Assembly: GCA_016201105.1 (NCBI GenBank)
Contig: JACQDN010000030.1
Span: forward strand, 169,014-233,013
Length of the DNA: 64,000 bases
Source of the DNA: Pseudomonadota bacterium
GTDB taxonomy: Bacteria > Pseudomonadota > Alphaproteobacteria > Micropepsales > Micropepsaceae
Direction of reading: 5' to 3'
Part shown: positions 43,253 through 51,616 of the stretch, piece by piece
Layout: the number at the start of each line of letters is the position of its first letter
How positions within the stretch are numbered: the stretch's first letter is position 1
Made by a program: the position numbers and the translations under genes
The notes under the pieces: model-generated
What the model saw: the letters and a program-made list of their open reading frames with translations, nothing else
What the model was told of the DNA's origin: nothing
Databases searched by the model: none

Positions 43253-44272
43253 TTAGCGAACGGTTCGGTCGAGGAATTCACGCATTGCCGCGCCGATTTC
43301 CTTGGCGTGGGTCTCAAGCGCGAAATGGCCGGTGTCGAAAAAGCGGATGTCTGCGTTCGGGATGTCGCGCTTGAAGCTTTGCGCGCCTGCAGGCAGGAAA
43401 AACGGATCGTTCTTACCCCACACAGCCAGCAGCGGCGGACGATGGTCCCGGAAATAGGCGTGAAATGTATCGAACGCGGCGATGTTAGTTTGATAATTCA
43501 GGAAGAGATCAAGCTGGATCTCGGCATTGCCTGGGCGCGCGAGATAGAAATCGTCGAGGGTACGGCCATCGGGCGAAACGATAGTCGGGTCAGGAACGCC
43601 ATGTGTGTACTGAAAGAACGTCGTCTGCGGCGCGAGGAAGCCGCGGAGCGCATCGCGGTTCTTTTGCGTTGGTGCGTTCCAATAAGCTTGGATCGGGTTG
43701 AATGCCTCCGAGACGCCCTCGAGATAAGCATTGCCGTTCTGCGTGACGATCGCGCTGATCCGCTCCGGGTGCATCACCGCAAGGCGGAAGCCGATGGGCG
43801 CGCCGTAGTCAAACAAGTAGACCGCGTAGCGCTGGAGCCCCACCACCTCGGTGAAACGGTCGATGACTTTGGCGAGGTTGTCGAAGCTGTAGGTGAAGGC
43901 GTCGCGCGCGGGCTGCGCCGATTGGCCAAAGCCCGGCAGATCGGGTGCGATGACGCGATACTGGCCCGATAGCTCCGGGATCAGATCGCGGAACATGTGG
44001 CTCGCTGAAGGGAAGCCGTGAAGCAGCAAGATCGCCGGCGCGTCCGGACTCCCCGCTTCGCGATAGAAGATGTCGACGCCGTCGACGGCGACAGTGCGGT
44101 AGTGCGTGATCATGGCGATGTCCTGTTTGTTGTGTGCTGAGGGGAGCGCTGCGTCGCCGGCCAGGCTCGGCGTGGTACAGCCGCCAAGCGCCAGCGCGCT
44201 GGTCGCCAGGACGATGCCGCTCAGCAATCGCCGGCGGTCGAGTTCTGGGTTGGGGCTGTATGGTGTCGTCAC
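43253..44272 (-). CDS. Exported alpha/beta hydrolase (haloalkane dehalogenase/epoxide hydrolase-like)
   Basis: This 339-residue protein begins with a twin-arginine-like leader ending in a lipobox-like LGGC (RRRLLSGIVLATSALALGGC), so a lipoprotein or Tat export is likely. The hydrolase part has LLLHGFPSASHMFRDLIPEL and VYLFDYGAPIGFRLA, with an Asp in the nucleophile elbow instead of Ser, as in haloalkane dehalogenases and epoxide hydrolases. VWGKNDPFF and GHFALETH complete the triad. It is first of the run and divergent from the CGNR regulator. Confidence 0.85.
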   Translation of the reverse strand: MTTPYSPNPELDRRRLLSGIVLATSALALGGCTTPSLAGDAALPSAHNKQDIAMITHYRTVAVDGVDIFYREAGSPDAPAILLLHGFPSASHMFRDLIPELSGQYRVIAPDLPGFGQSAQPARDAFTYSFDNLAKVIDRFTEVVGLQRYAVYLFDYGAPIGFRLAVMHPERISAIVTQNGNAYLEGVSEAFNPIQAYWNAPTQKNRDALRGFLAPQTTFFQYTHGVPDPTIVSPDGRTLDDFYLARPGNAEIQLDLFLNYQTNIAAFDTFHAYFRDHRPPLLAVWGKNDPFFLPAGAQSFKRDIPNADIRFFDTGHFALETHAKEIGAAMREFLDRTVR

Positions 44273-44291
44273 GGGTAGCCTCGGTTGCGAC

Positions 44292-44360
44292 TTGTAACCT
44301 ACTAAAGATCGTATTACAGGTTACTCAAGTAACTTGTCAAGTACCAATTATTAGGTTACA
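44292..44360. promoter_or_regulatory. Divergent promoter region with repeated GTAACCT sites
   Basis: Between the hydrolase and CGNR genes are TTGTAACCTACTAA (44292), TTACAGGTTACTCAAGTAACTTG (around 44313) and ATTAGGTTACAG (44349-44360). The first and last are near mirror images of one another, and the middle one is a palindrome of the same half-site. This pattern suits a dimeric regulator controlling both directions, most simply the CGNR protein. Confidence 0.6.
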
Positions 44361-44368
44361 GATTGGTT

Positions 44369-45040
44369 ATGTCGAAGAAAACTGCTCCCGGCGGTGGTCC
44401 AGCCGCTTCAGACCCAAGCGATCGCCTGCCGCCGATATGGGTGGGCGACCACCTCGCGCTCGATTTCTTGAATTCGACGGCCACGCCGCGTGGAACCCCG
44501 ATCGAGTGGATCGCGAATGGACAGGCGCTCGTAACGTGGTTGACCGATGCGAAAGCGCTTGATCCGTCCGACGCCAAGCGCATTCGCACACAGTTTTCAG
44601 CGCGCGACCTCGACCAAACGGCGCGCGATGGCGTGGCCCTGCGTGAGTGGTTTCGTGAGGTACTCGTACGCGCAAAGGCTCGTGGCGTTGCGTCGTTACC
44701 GTGCGCCGACATCGATCGACTTAACGGCGTAATGACTCGCGGCACCGCCTATCGGCGCATCGAGAAGCAACGTGCGGACGGACAATTACATCTCGTCGAC
44801 AGACGCGCGTGGCGCACAGCGGGTGATTTGTTGGTTCCTGTCGCGACCGCCATGGCCGACATCTTGTGCGACAGTGATCTTGACCTCGTGCGCAACTGCG
44901 AGAACCCACCCTGCACAATGTGGTTCTACGACCGCACAAAAGGTCACCGGCGTCGCTGGTGCAGCCAGGCGATTTGCGGGAACCGCGCGAAGGTCGCCGC
45001 CTTTCGCAGCCGCCAGAAGCAGAACAAAGTGCCGCACTAA
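44369..45040 (+). CDS. CGNR zinc finger transcriptional regulator
   Basis: This 223-residue protein has an N-terminal ABATE-like domain (VGDHLALDFLNSTATPRGTPIEWIA) and a C-terminal finger NCENPPCTMWFYDRTKGHRRRWCSQAICGNRAKVAAFRSR. The finger has CxxxxC, then CSxxxCGNR, the defining motif. Such proteins are probable DNA-binding sensors. It is transcribed away from the dehalogenase-like operon with the operator-rich gap between them, so it is the likely regulator of that operon. Confidence 0.88.
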   Translation: MSKKTAPGGGPAASDPSDRLPPIWVGDHLALDFLNSTATPRGTPIEWIANGQALVTWLTDAKALDPSDAKRIRTQFSARDLDQTARDGVALREWFREVLVRAKARGVASLPCADIDRLNGVMTRGTAYRRIEKQRADGQLHLVDRRAWRTAGDLLVPVATAMADILCDSDLDLVRNCENPPCTMWFYDRTKGHRRRWCSQAICGNRAKVAAFRSRQKQNKVPH

Positions 45041-45232
45041 ATTCGTTTTCAAGATCGCCAATACGATGGCTGATAGCGGATTCTCGGACGTCCAAAGCAC
45101 GCGCCGCTGCCCGAAACCGCTCTCGTCAGTTGCGGGGGGTCTTAAGTCGGCAACGTTTGGCCGTGCGCGGCGGTGGCTGCTGGGCAAGCAATTCGCCAAA
45201 GACCCGGCACGCCACTTTGCGCCGAAGCCAGC

Positions 45233-45841
45233 CTATGCTTCCGACTTCGCCGCAACCAACCCCTCGAGTTCCGCGATGCGCGCGTGTAACGGCGCCATCG
45301 CTGCTTCGATCTCAGTCAGCGCAAAGCGTTGCGTGATGTGCTGCGAACAGTTCCAATCGAGCGCTTCGACGTGGATCAAGAAACCGCGCTCGACGCGCGC
45401 CCGATAATCCGGTAGTTCCAGTTTCGCGAGCGTGTCCTTGGCCTCATCGCCAATCAACGTGACGCGTCCGTAGAGCTTGAGGCGCGCCCTGTTCGCATAA
45501 TCCATAAAAAACAACGAAACGCGATTGTCGGTCGAGACGTTGCCGACGCTGATATATTGCCTGTTGCCGCGAAAATCGGCAAAGCCGATCGTTTGCTCGT
45601 CGAACACGCGCACAAACCCGGCCGGCCCGCCGCGATGCTGCACGTAAGGCCAGCCGGTCTCGCCGATGCTCGCCATATAGAAACTGTTGCGCAAGCCGAT
45701 GAAGGCAGCCTCGCGCGGGCTCAGCGCCACGTTCGTCGGCTCGTCGTTTTCACGCTGCGCATAGACGCTGCGGCTGCCCAGTTTCTCTTGGATCTTCTTC
45801 ACCGCGTCGGTAAACGCAATCTCGCCGTATCGATATCCCAT
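45233..45841 (-). CDS. Pyridoxamine 5'-phosphate oxidase-family flavin-binding protein
   Basis: This 202-residue protein from ATG 45841 (MGYRYGEIAFTDAVKKIQEK) has FIGLRNSFYMASIGETGWPYVQHRGGPAGFVRV, FADFRGNRQYISVGNVSTDNRVSLFFMDYANRARLKLYGRV. This split-barrel pattern is typical of the PNPOx-like general stress/flavin reductase group. It likely binds FMN or F420 and reduces a small molecule; it lacks the PdxH substrate site. It follows the NTF2-like gene by ten bases and forms part of a three-gene run. Confidence 0.85.
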   Translation of the reverse strand: MGYRYGEIAFTDAVKKIQEKLGSRSVYAQRENDEPTNVALSPREAAFIGLRNSFYMASIGETGWPYVQHRGGPAGFVRVFDEQTIGFADFRGNRQYISVGNVSTDNRVSLFFMDYANRARLKLYGRVTLIGDEAKDTLAKLELPDYRARVERGFLIHVEALDWNCSQHITQRFALTEIEAAMAPLHARIAELEGLVAAKSEA

Positions 45842-45851
45842 CCCTCTCTCC

Positions 45852-46292
45852 TTAAATTCCGACGCGCCGCCCGGCGGCATCGATCTTCACGTCGTTGATG
45901 CTGGCCTCGCGGCGGCGCATCAGACCCTCGTCGTCAAATTCCCACATTTCGTTGCCATAGCTGCGGAACCATTGCCCACCCGCATCGCGCCACTCGTACT
46001 CGAAGCGCACCGCAATGCGGTTGTCCGTGAACGCCCAAAGATGCTTCTTGAGACGATAATCGAGTTCCTTCGCCCATTTCGCGGTCAGGAACGCCTTGAT
46101 CGTCTCGCGGCCGGCTAAGAACACATCGCGATTGCGCCATTGAGAGTCCGGCGTATAGGCCAGAGACACCCGTTCCGGATCGCGGCTGTTCCAGGCGTCC
46201 TCCGCGGCTTGGACCTTCGCGCGCGCACTCTCGGCGTCGAAGGGAGGTCGGATGGTGGATAGTCCGACCGCTGAACTTGTCGAAGCGGACAT
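45852..46292 (-). CDS. NTF2-like protein (DUF1348 type)
   Basis: This 146-residue protein ([96 protein letters not shown]) has the DUF1348 pattern: a short NTF2 fold with RNRDVF and the WRD motif. A binding or catalytic role is unknown. The adjacent PNPOx protein on the same strand suggests a common small-molecule pathway. Confidence 0.8.
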   Translation of the reverse strand: MSASTSSAVGLSTIRPPFDAESARAKVQAAEDAWNSRDPERVSLAYTPDSQWRNRDVFLAGRETIKAFLTAKWAKELDYRLKKHLWAFTDNRIAVRFEYEWRDAGGQWFRSYGNEMWEFDDEGLMRRREASINDVKIDAAGRRVGI

Positions 46293-46367
46293 GCCGTTTC
46301 CTCGTTGGAGTTGAAAAAGACAAGGACCGGCGACGCGCCGAAACGCGCCGCCGGAACATGGTCGGTG

Positions 46368-46913
46368 TCAGGAAGCTTTCTGCAGCTCGATTTTCGGGAA
46401 GTCGATTTCGATCTGCGTCGCCTTGCCAATCAAGTTCGTAAAGATGTTCATCGCCACATGCGCAATGATCTCCATGATTTCGGCATCCGAATGGCCCGCG
46501 TTGCGCACCGCGTCGAACTCGCCCTTCGTCACTTCGCCCATATTGGCCACCAGCGCCCGTGCGAACGTCAGGGCCGCTGCTGCCTTGGCGTCGGACGACG
46601 CTCCGTTGCGGTTGGCCTGAATTTCGGCACTGTCGAGGCCCGCCTTGCGTCCGATCGCGGAATGCGCCGACACGCAGTATTGGCAGGCGTTCTGCTGCGC
46701 CACCGACAACGCCAAACGCTCGCGCGTCTTGGCATCCAGAACGCCGTTGCTCGAAATATGGTGCAGGCCTAAAAAGCCCTGCAAAGCTGCCGGCGACACC
46801 GCCAGCGCGCGGATGAAATTGGGAACGACGCCCAGACCGCTCTGCACGGCATCGAGCATTTGCTTCGTCTCTCCGGTCGCGGTCTTAGGATTGACGACTT
46901 CAATGCGTGACAT
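46368..46913 (-). CDS. Carboxymuconolactone decarboxylase/AhpD family protein
   Basis: This 181-residue protein (MSRIEVVNPKTATGETKQML) has the AhpD-type motif ARERLALSVAQQNACQYCVSAHSAIGRKAG, with CxxC followed by His three residues later, giving peroxidase-type redox activity. The track start at 47015 is replaced by ATG 46913. It is divergent from the LysR gene at 47040, so LysR control is probable. Confidence 0.88.
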   Translation of the reverse strand: MSRIEVVNPKTATGETKQMLDAVQSGLGVVPNFIRALAVSPAALQGFLGLHHISSNGVLDAKTRERLALSVAQQNACQYCVSAHSAIGRKAGLDSAEIQANRNGASSDAKAAAALTFARALVANMGEVTKGEFDAVRNAGHSDAEIMEIIAHVAMNIFTNLIGKATQIEIDFPKIELQKAS

Positions 46914-47039
46914 GGACTTTCTCCTTTGTGATAGCTTGCGCGAAGGCATCATTGCCGCCGCCGATGGATCGACATGAGGCTTGACCGCTGCCATGAGAAC
47001 GCGCGTCGTCGGCAATTGACTGTTTCACGAACAGGAAGA

Positions 47040-47960
47040 ATGGCCCCCGTGGACCGCTTTCACGAACTGCAAGTCTTCATCGCCGCGGCCGATACCGGCA
47101 GTTTCGCCAAGGCCGGCGCCAAATTGCGCATCAGCCCACCCTCGGTCACACGCACCATCTCAAGCCTTGAAGATCGTATCGGCACGCGCCTCTTCAACCG
47201 AACGACCCGCAGTCTCAGCCTGACCGAACCCGGCCTCCGCTTCCTAGACCACGCGCGCCGCCTGCTTTCCGATCTCGACAATGCCGAAATAGATGCGGCC
47301 GGCGAATCCACTACACCAACCGGCCACCTCACGATCGGGGCCTCGGTCACTTTCGGGCGCGCCATCGTGGCGCCCCTGATGACGGCGTTTCTCACGGCGC
47401 ATCCGCGCATCACCGTCTCGGTCCTGCTTCAGGATCGTGTCGCCGATCTTGTCACCGACGGCATCGACGTCGCCATCCGCATCAGCCACCTGCCCGACTC
47501 GACGCTCGTGGCAAAGCGTATCGGCGATGTGCGCCGCGTATTGGTTGCAAGCCCCGCCTATCTGGCGCGACGCGGCGTGCCCGCACATCCGCGCGAGCTC
47601 AAGCTGCATTCCACGATCGCATTCACTGGCCTCATGCAAAACCGCGAATGGCGCTTCGTCAACGGCGAAGCCAACGCCACCGTGCAACTCTCGCCCACGC
47701 TTGAAATCAACGACGCAGTCGCAGCGATTGCCGCGGCCAAAGCCGGCGACGGCATCACCATCGCGCTCTCCTATATGGTCGCCGAAGCGATAGAGGCCGG
47801 AACACTCGTGCCGGTGCTCGACACCTTTGCGCCGCCCGCGGTGCCGGTGCACCTTGTCTATCCGCACAGCCCGATTGTCGCGCCCAAAGTGCGCGCCTTC
47901 GTCGACTTCGCCGCGCCGCGATTGAAGAAGCGCTTGGATGAGCTAAAGGCTCGTCCGTAA
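47040..47960 (+). CDS. LysR family transcriptional regulator
   Basis: This 306-residue protein from ATG 47040 (MAPVDRFHELQVFIAAADTG) has the N-terminal winged helix SFAKAGAKLRISPPSVTRTISSLEDRIGTRLFNRTTRSLSLTEPG, followed by a periplasmic-binding-protein-like effector domain (HLTIGASVTFGRAIVAPLMTAF). It is divergent from the AhpD-like gene (126 bp apart) and presumably controls that three-gene run. The effector is unknown. Confidence 0.9.
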   Translation: MAPVDRFHELQVFIAAADTGSFAKAGAKLRISPPSVTRTISSLEDRIGTRLFNRTTRSLSLTEPGLRFLDHARRLLSDLDNAEIDAAGESTTPTGHLTIGASVTFGRAIVAPLMTAFLTAHPRITVSVLLQDRVADLVTDGIDVAIRISHLPDSTLVAKRIGDVRRVLVASPAYLARRGVPAHPRELKLHSTIAFTGLMQNREWRFVNGEANATVQLSPTLEINDAVAAIAAAKAGDGITIALSYMVAEAIEAGTLVPVLDTFAPPAVPVHLVYPHSPIVAPKVRAFVDFAAPRLKKRLDELKARP

Positions 47961-48047
47961 AGGAATGATACCAACTTGCGCTGATCAGCATCCATCGGGC
48001 ACGACAGCTTGGATATTCTCAGTTGAGGCGTGAGGGGTACAAGCAGA

Positions 48048-48138
48048 GGCGACGCCTTATATATTCGCCGATTGTTGCAAACGTCACGGCCGCTTTGAGC
48101 TGCGGGGGGCGGCACATGGTGACATGCAAGGCGCCGCC
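48048..48138. mobile_element. Family-3 MITE-like element, copy 3
   Basis: It begins GGCGACGCCTTATATATTCGCC and ends TGCAAGGCGCCGCC, the imperfect inverted terminal repeat pair of copy 1. The interior GATTGTTGCAAACGTCACGGCCGCTTTGAGC is shared with copies 1 and 2. It lies between the LysR and DUF1801 genes and interrupts nothing obvious. Confidence 0.8.
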
Positions 48139-48192
48139 GAATCGCAGCAGACCAAGGCTTGGGGCGAAATTCGAGGAAAGTGTAAAACCAAC

Positions 48193-48588
48193 CTATTCTT
48201 GCAGCCGTGCCTTCACATCCGCGTAGGACGCCTGGATGAGCGCAGCGAGCGCTTTGGAATCGAGCGGCGCACCGGGCCTGACTTTGACATGGCGCATGCG
48301 CTTGCCGCTACCTTCCAAGAGACGCACGGGATCTTTCAGCTCCGCGCCGAGGAAGAAACCCACAGCGGCGTGCGCCTTGAACACGTTGACGTTGGCAAAC
48401 GGAACGTCCTTCACGCATGCGACCGGACAACCGTCGTGCATCATCTCCAGCACGTCGAAGCCGCACGCCCGCGCCCGCGCAAACCATGTGCGCGCAATCG
48501 CACCCAGCTCGCCCGACTGCTCACTCAGCCAGTCTTCGACCGCGGGATCGCGTCTCACCCCCAAGGACAACCGGAACAACCCGTCCAT
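48193..48588 (-). CDS. DUF1801 domain protein
   Basis: This 131-residue protein (MDGLFRLSLGVRRDPAVEDW) has IMHDGCPVACVKDVPFANVNVFKAHAAVGFFLGAEL, the DUF1801/YdhG-like core. These small proteins often have a hydrophobic pocket and are sometimes tied to iron or DNA metabolism without firm evidence. It stands alone between the family-3 element and a 325-bp stretch (48589-48913) in which I see no gene or regulatory motif. Confidence 0.7.
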   Translation of the reverse strand: MDGLFRLSLGVRRDPAVEDWLSEQSGELGAIARTWFARARACGFDVLEMMHDGCPVACVKDVPFANVNVFKAHAAVGFFLGAELKDPVRLLEGSGKRMRHVKVRPGAPLDSKALAALIQASYADVKARLQE

Positions 48589-48913
48589 GCCATCAACTTA
48601 CTATGACCGCTGCGCGCCCAGAAGGCGGCGTGCTCGCTTTCACCGACGAGGGTAATGATCTTCGCGGGAAATTGGGGTAATGTGGATGGGTTGGCGAACG
48701 CGTTCGTCGTTCGAAATGTGAAATCTAATCGACCCAGTTCCATTCATTCCAGAAAAACATTGATGCGCGATTGCATGAGAGTGTCCCGGTCTATCGATTG
48801 AAAAGCGGCGAAGGGTTCGCAGGGGGCCTTCGCTGTTGGTGCGCTTTGCTCCAATCACAATCGGCCGAACGCAATCGGGACGGCCTCGCAGTCGCTGAGA
48901 GAGAGGAAGCCGC

Positions 48914-49915
48914 ATGCCCTCGCAGAACGACCAGGGTTCGCCGCCGATCATTCCCGCCGATCTCGATGCGAGATTTGCCGGCGCCACAATCAGCAACGAA
49001 CTCATCAGTTTCATGCAGCTTAGCGGCGTTGCTTACGAAAAAACCAAGGAGCTGATCCGCAGTGCGGTCGCCGACCCAAGCGAAGTGACACCCTGGGCCG
49101 GCGGAAAGTGGAAAGTGACCTGGGGCCCGGCCCTCGGTGACGGTCAAGCCAATTTGATTTACGTCGCTTCGCTCGTCACAGGCGCGAACGATTGGCCCAT
49201 TGTCACGGCTGTGGTGGTGAGAGGTACCGATGTCGACGTCAATTGGGAAGGCCTGCTGACACAGCTGCGCGAGGATCTCACGCCCGAATTTCAGTCCCCG
49301 CTCCCGTGGTTGCCCATACCGTCGCCGGTGCTGATCGCGGACGGCTCGCTGCTTGGATTCCATTCGGTCACCCGCGCAAAGGATGCGGACGTGACGGTGC
49401 TCGATTATCTAAAAAGCGTGAGGACCAAGTATGCCGCGCAGCCGCCGCGACTGGTTGTGACCGGACACAGTTTGGGCGGATGCATCGCCTCGGTCCTGGC
49501 GCCGTACCTGGACGTCATGCTCAACCTCACCGCGCCCAAGGTTCTGACGTTACCGTGCACGTTCGCTGCGCCGTCCGCGGGCAACAAAGCCTTCGCCGAG
49601 TATTTCGAGAAACGCTTTGCGGTCAGCCGCCGCTTCTTCAATACTTTGGATGTGATCCCTTGCGCGTGGAACGAGCTCAATCGAATCCCGTTCATCTACC
49701 TGCCCAAAATAGAAACTCCGGCTCTTGTCGACGACTTCGTTGTCTTCTTCGATCTTGCGCTCGACGGCAAGCACTACACGCAGGTAGCGACACCTGCTCC
49801 CCTGCCAGGGGTTTTCGACAGCAGCACCGGCGACTGGTACGCGGAGATGGGTCATCAGCACAATCACGAGACGTATATTGCGCTGATGAAATCTGCTTTG
49901 TTTCACGGAGCATAA
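48914..49915 (+). CDS. Class 3 lipase-like protein
   Basis: This 333-residue protein (MPSQNDQGSPPIIPADLDAR) has an alpha/beta hydrolase lipase core: TAVVVRGTDVDVNWEGLLTQL (oxyanion region), PRLVVTGHSLGGCIASVLAP (GHSLGG elbow), FNTLDVIPCAWNELNRIP (acidic member) and a C-terminal HQHNHETYIALM histidine. No signal peptide, so probably cytosolic or exported by an unseen route. It is followed by the OB-fold gene with a 47-bp gap. Confidence 0.85.
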   Translation: MPSQNDQGSPPIIPADLDARFAGATISNELISFMQLSGVAYEKTKELIRSAVADPSEVTPWAGGKWKVTWGPALGDGQANLIYVASLVTGANDWPIVTAVVVRGTDVDVNWEGLLTQLREDLTPEFQSPLPWLPIPSPVLIADGSLLGFHSVTRAKDADVTVLDYLKSVRTKYAAQPPRLVVTGHSLGGCIASVLAPYLDVMLNLTAPKVLTLPCTFAAPSAGNKAFAEYFEKRFAVSRRFFNTLDVIPCAWNELNRIPFIYLPKIETPALVDDFVVFFDLALDGKHYTQVATPAPLPGVFDSSTGDWYAEMGHQHNHETYIALMKSALFHGA

Positions 49916-49962
49916 GTTTCGTCGGCACTAGTTTCGTTCGAAAGACTCAACGCGGCAAGACG

Positions 49963-50358
49963 ATGAAGAAGACACGCTTGGCTGCTCTCGTACTCCTGGG
50001 ATGCGCCGTCCTTGTGGGCATCGTTCGGCTGACGTTTCGTGCGCACCATAGCGAAGCGGTGGTCTTGCGGCCCGGCACAATTGCAGCGCAGGACGCCGCC
50101 GCCCATATCGGCCAAGCGATCACCGTCGAAGGGATCGTCAGCGAAGTCCACGTCTCCACCCGCGTGACGTTTATCGATGTGGGAGGACGTTACCCCAATG
50201 AGAAATTCACCGGCGTCATCTTTTCGGACGACTATGGAGCCTTTCCGGAAGTGACGAAATTGCAAGGCCGGACGATCGACATCAGCGGCACCATCCGGCT
50301 CTATGGCGCCAGACCCGAAATCGTCTTGAAGTCGGCGAACCAAATCCGGCGCAGATAG
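49963..50358 (+). CDS. OB-fold (tRNA_anti-like) secreted protein, intact copy
   Basis: This 131-residue protein starts MKKTRLAALVLLGCAVLVGIVRLTF (signal or anchor). The body AAQDAAAHIGQAITVEGIVSEVHVSTRVTFIDVGGRYPNEKFTGVIF reads as an OB-fold of the tRNA_anti-like type. It ends GRTIDISGTIRLYGARPEIVLKSANQIRRR. The sequence from DAAAHIGQ through EVHV is identical to the truncated copy at 37683. Periplasmic; function unknown. Confidence 0.8.
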   Translation: MKKTRLAALVLLGCAVLVGIVRLTFRAHHSEAVVLRPGTIAAQDAAAHIGQAITVEGIVSEVHVSTRVTFIDVGGRYPNEKFTGVIFSDDYGAFPEVTKLQGRTIDISGTIRLYGARPEIVLKSANQIRRR

Positions 50359-50523
50359 GTTCATCTGGAGCCACACGCATTCAGATAGACAGAAAAATCG
50401 ACATGGCGTTCGGCCGAACCAAGCCCGTGCGTTGTTCGTTCAAGCCGCCACTCTGTTTCGGACAAAGCGCACCAATTGCGGCGTCTCTGCGATCGATGCT
50501 TGCGTGGCCGGGCCGGGAAGCAG

Positions 50524-51048
50524 TCAAAGCCGCCCGCTTGGCCGCCAGTTCGAATGCATGAGATAGTATCGTTCGCCGCACCGTCCCACGTCCGCGAACG
50601 GAAGATAGATTTCTTCGGCTTGAACGCTCCCCGATTCAGTTCCGAAGATCCGCCGGCCCCGCATGACAGAGCCCTCTACGATTTGCGTCGCGCGCTCAAC
50701 GCGCGCCTGGCGCTCACCCGGCGGCGTCAGCCGGAGCAGATTGTGGCCCGTGGGATCGATGCCAAGCCCGACCTGGAAGAAACCGCCCGCCTCTTGGCAC
50801 GCTATCCAGTCTTCCCCGACAAGCGCGAAAATTGCGGCGGCCGGGGCGTTCTCTCCCAAATCCTTCAGGGAAAACGACGCACGCAGCGGGGCACACTTGC
50901 CCTTCCACAGCGCAAGCCAGTACGCGGCTACATCGGCATTCGGGCCGTTCAGAGCGAGCAGATCGATGGCCCGCTTGGCGGCCTCAAGGCTCCAGTTCGG
51001 CATGCATCCCACAACGTAGAGGTGCGCGCCCGGCCAATTTGTCCGCAA
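50524..51048 (-). CDS. PAS-domain protein (PAS_5-like)
   Basis: This 174-residue protein starts MRTNWPGAHLYVVGCMPNWS. The region YWLALWKGKCAPLRASFSLKDLGENAPAAAIFAL, then an FQVGLGIDPTGHNLL core and IYLPFADVGRCGERYYLMHSNW, resembles the PAS_5 family common in alphaproteobacteria. It may bind a small ligand or heme, but no heme-binding motif is certain. It is isolated: 165 bp downstream gap and 161 bp upstream gap. The start codon choice is uncertain because ATG/GTG alternatives exist. Confidence 0.6.
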   Translation of the reverse strand: MRTNWPGAHLYVVGCMPNWSLEAAKRAIDLLALNGPNADVAAYWLALWKGKCAPLRASFSLKDLGENAPAAAIFALVGEDWIACQEAGGFFQVGLGIDPTGHNLLRLTPPGERQARVERATQIVEGSVMRGRRIFGTESGSVQAEEIYLPFADVGRCGERYYLMHSNWRPSGRL

Positions 51049-51160
51049 CGCAAGAAGAATTCGTCAATGATTGGCCGGAATGACGGGCAGTGCCGTTAAC
51101 CTTGAACCGCAGCTCGCTCGATAGACACTTTCCCCGATCGGCCCCGATCGTTCTAATGTC

Positions 51161-51184
51161 GGCTAATATTGGCTAATATTGGCT
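51161..51184. repeat. Tandem GGCTAATATT direct repeat upstream of a secreted-protein gene
   Basis: The 10-bp unit GGCTAATATT occurs twice in a row, followed by GGCT and preceded by a partial GTCGGCTAAT. It ends 26 bp before the ATG at 51210. Its position allows it to be a regulator site or a transcription-start slip region. Confidence 0.5.
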
Positions 51185-51209
51185 CCAGGATGCCCGGAAA
51201 GGGGGAGCG

Positions 51210-51608
51210 ATGCGCAAAAGCGCCGCCGCAACGTTTCTTGTTGGCGTAAGCCTGATGTTTTCGGCTTCGCTATCCGCCGCCACGCGATGGATCGACGTTT
51301 ACGGCAACGGATTGATCTGGGTGGACCGCGACGGCATTTCGCAAAAGAACGGGCTCACCTATTTTACGATCGAGCGTTCCCCCTCCACGTCCGTCACTTC
51401 ACAGGGTTCCGCCGACAGTTCCGGTCCCAGCGATGCCATCGATTGTAAGAGCGGCGACTATTACCACCACGATATCGTAAACTTCATGGAAGTCGCTCAG
51501 CACCGCGAGCGTGAGTTTCGCTACGCTTGGGCGAAGACGCCGGACTACCCTGTTGAGGGCGGCTTGCGGGAGATCTTGCGCAAAGCCGTGTGCGAACCGT
51601 CACCGTAA
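51210..51608 (+). CDS. Secreted protein of unknown function
   Basis: This 132-residue protein has a signal peptide (MRKSAAATFLVGVSLMFSASLSAA). The mature part (TRWIDVYGNGLIWVDRDGIS, SDAIDCKSGDYYHHDIVNFME, REILRKAVCEPSP) has two cysteines that could pair. No family recognised. It is followed nine bases later by another small secreted-protein gene, so both are likely co-transcribed. Confidence 0.65.
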   Translation: MRKSAAATFLVGVSLMFSASLSAATRWIDVYGNGLIWVDRDGISQKNGLTYFTIERSPSTSVTSQGSADSSGPSDAIDCKSGDYYHHDIVNFMEVAQHREREFRYAWAKTPDYPVEGGLREILRKAVCEPSP

Positions 51609-51616
51609 GAGACACG

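Noticed and set aside
36657-51048. Prophage or integrative element
   Set aside because: No integrase, structural phage gene, relaxase or clear attachment repeats were seen; only an accessory-like block is claimed.
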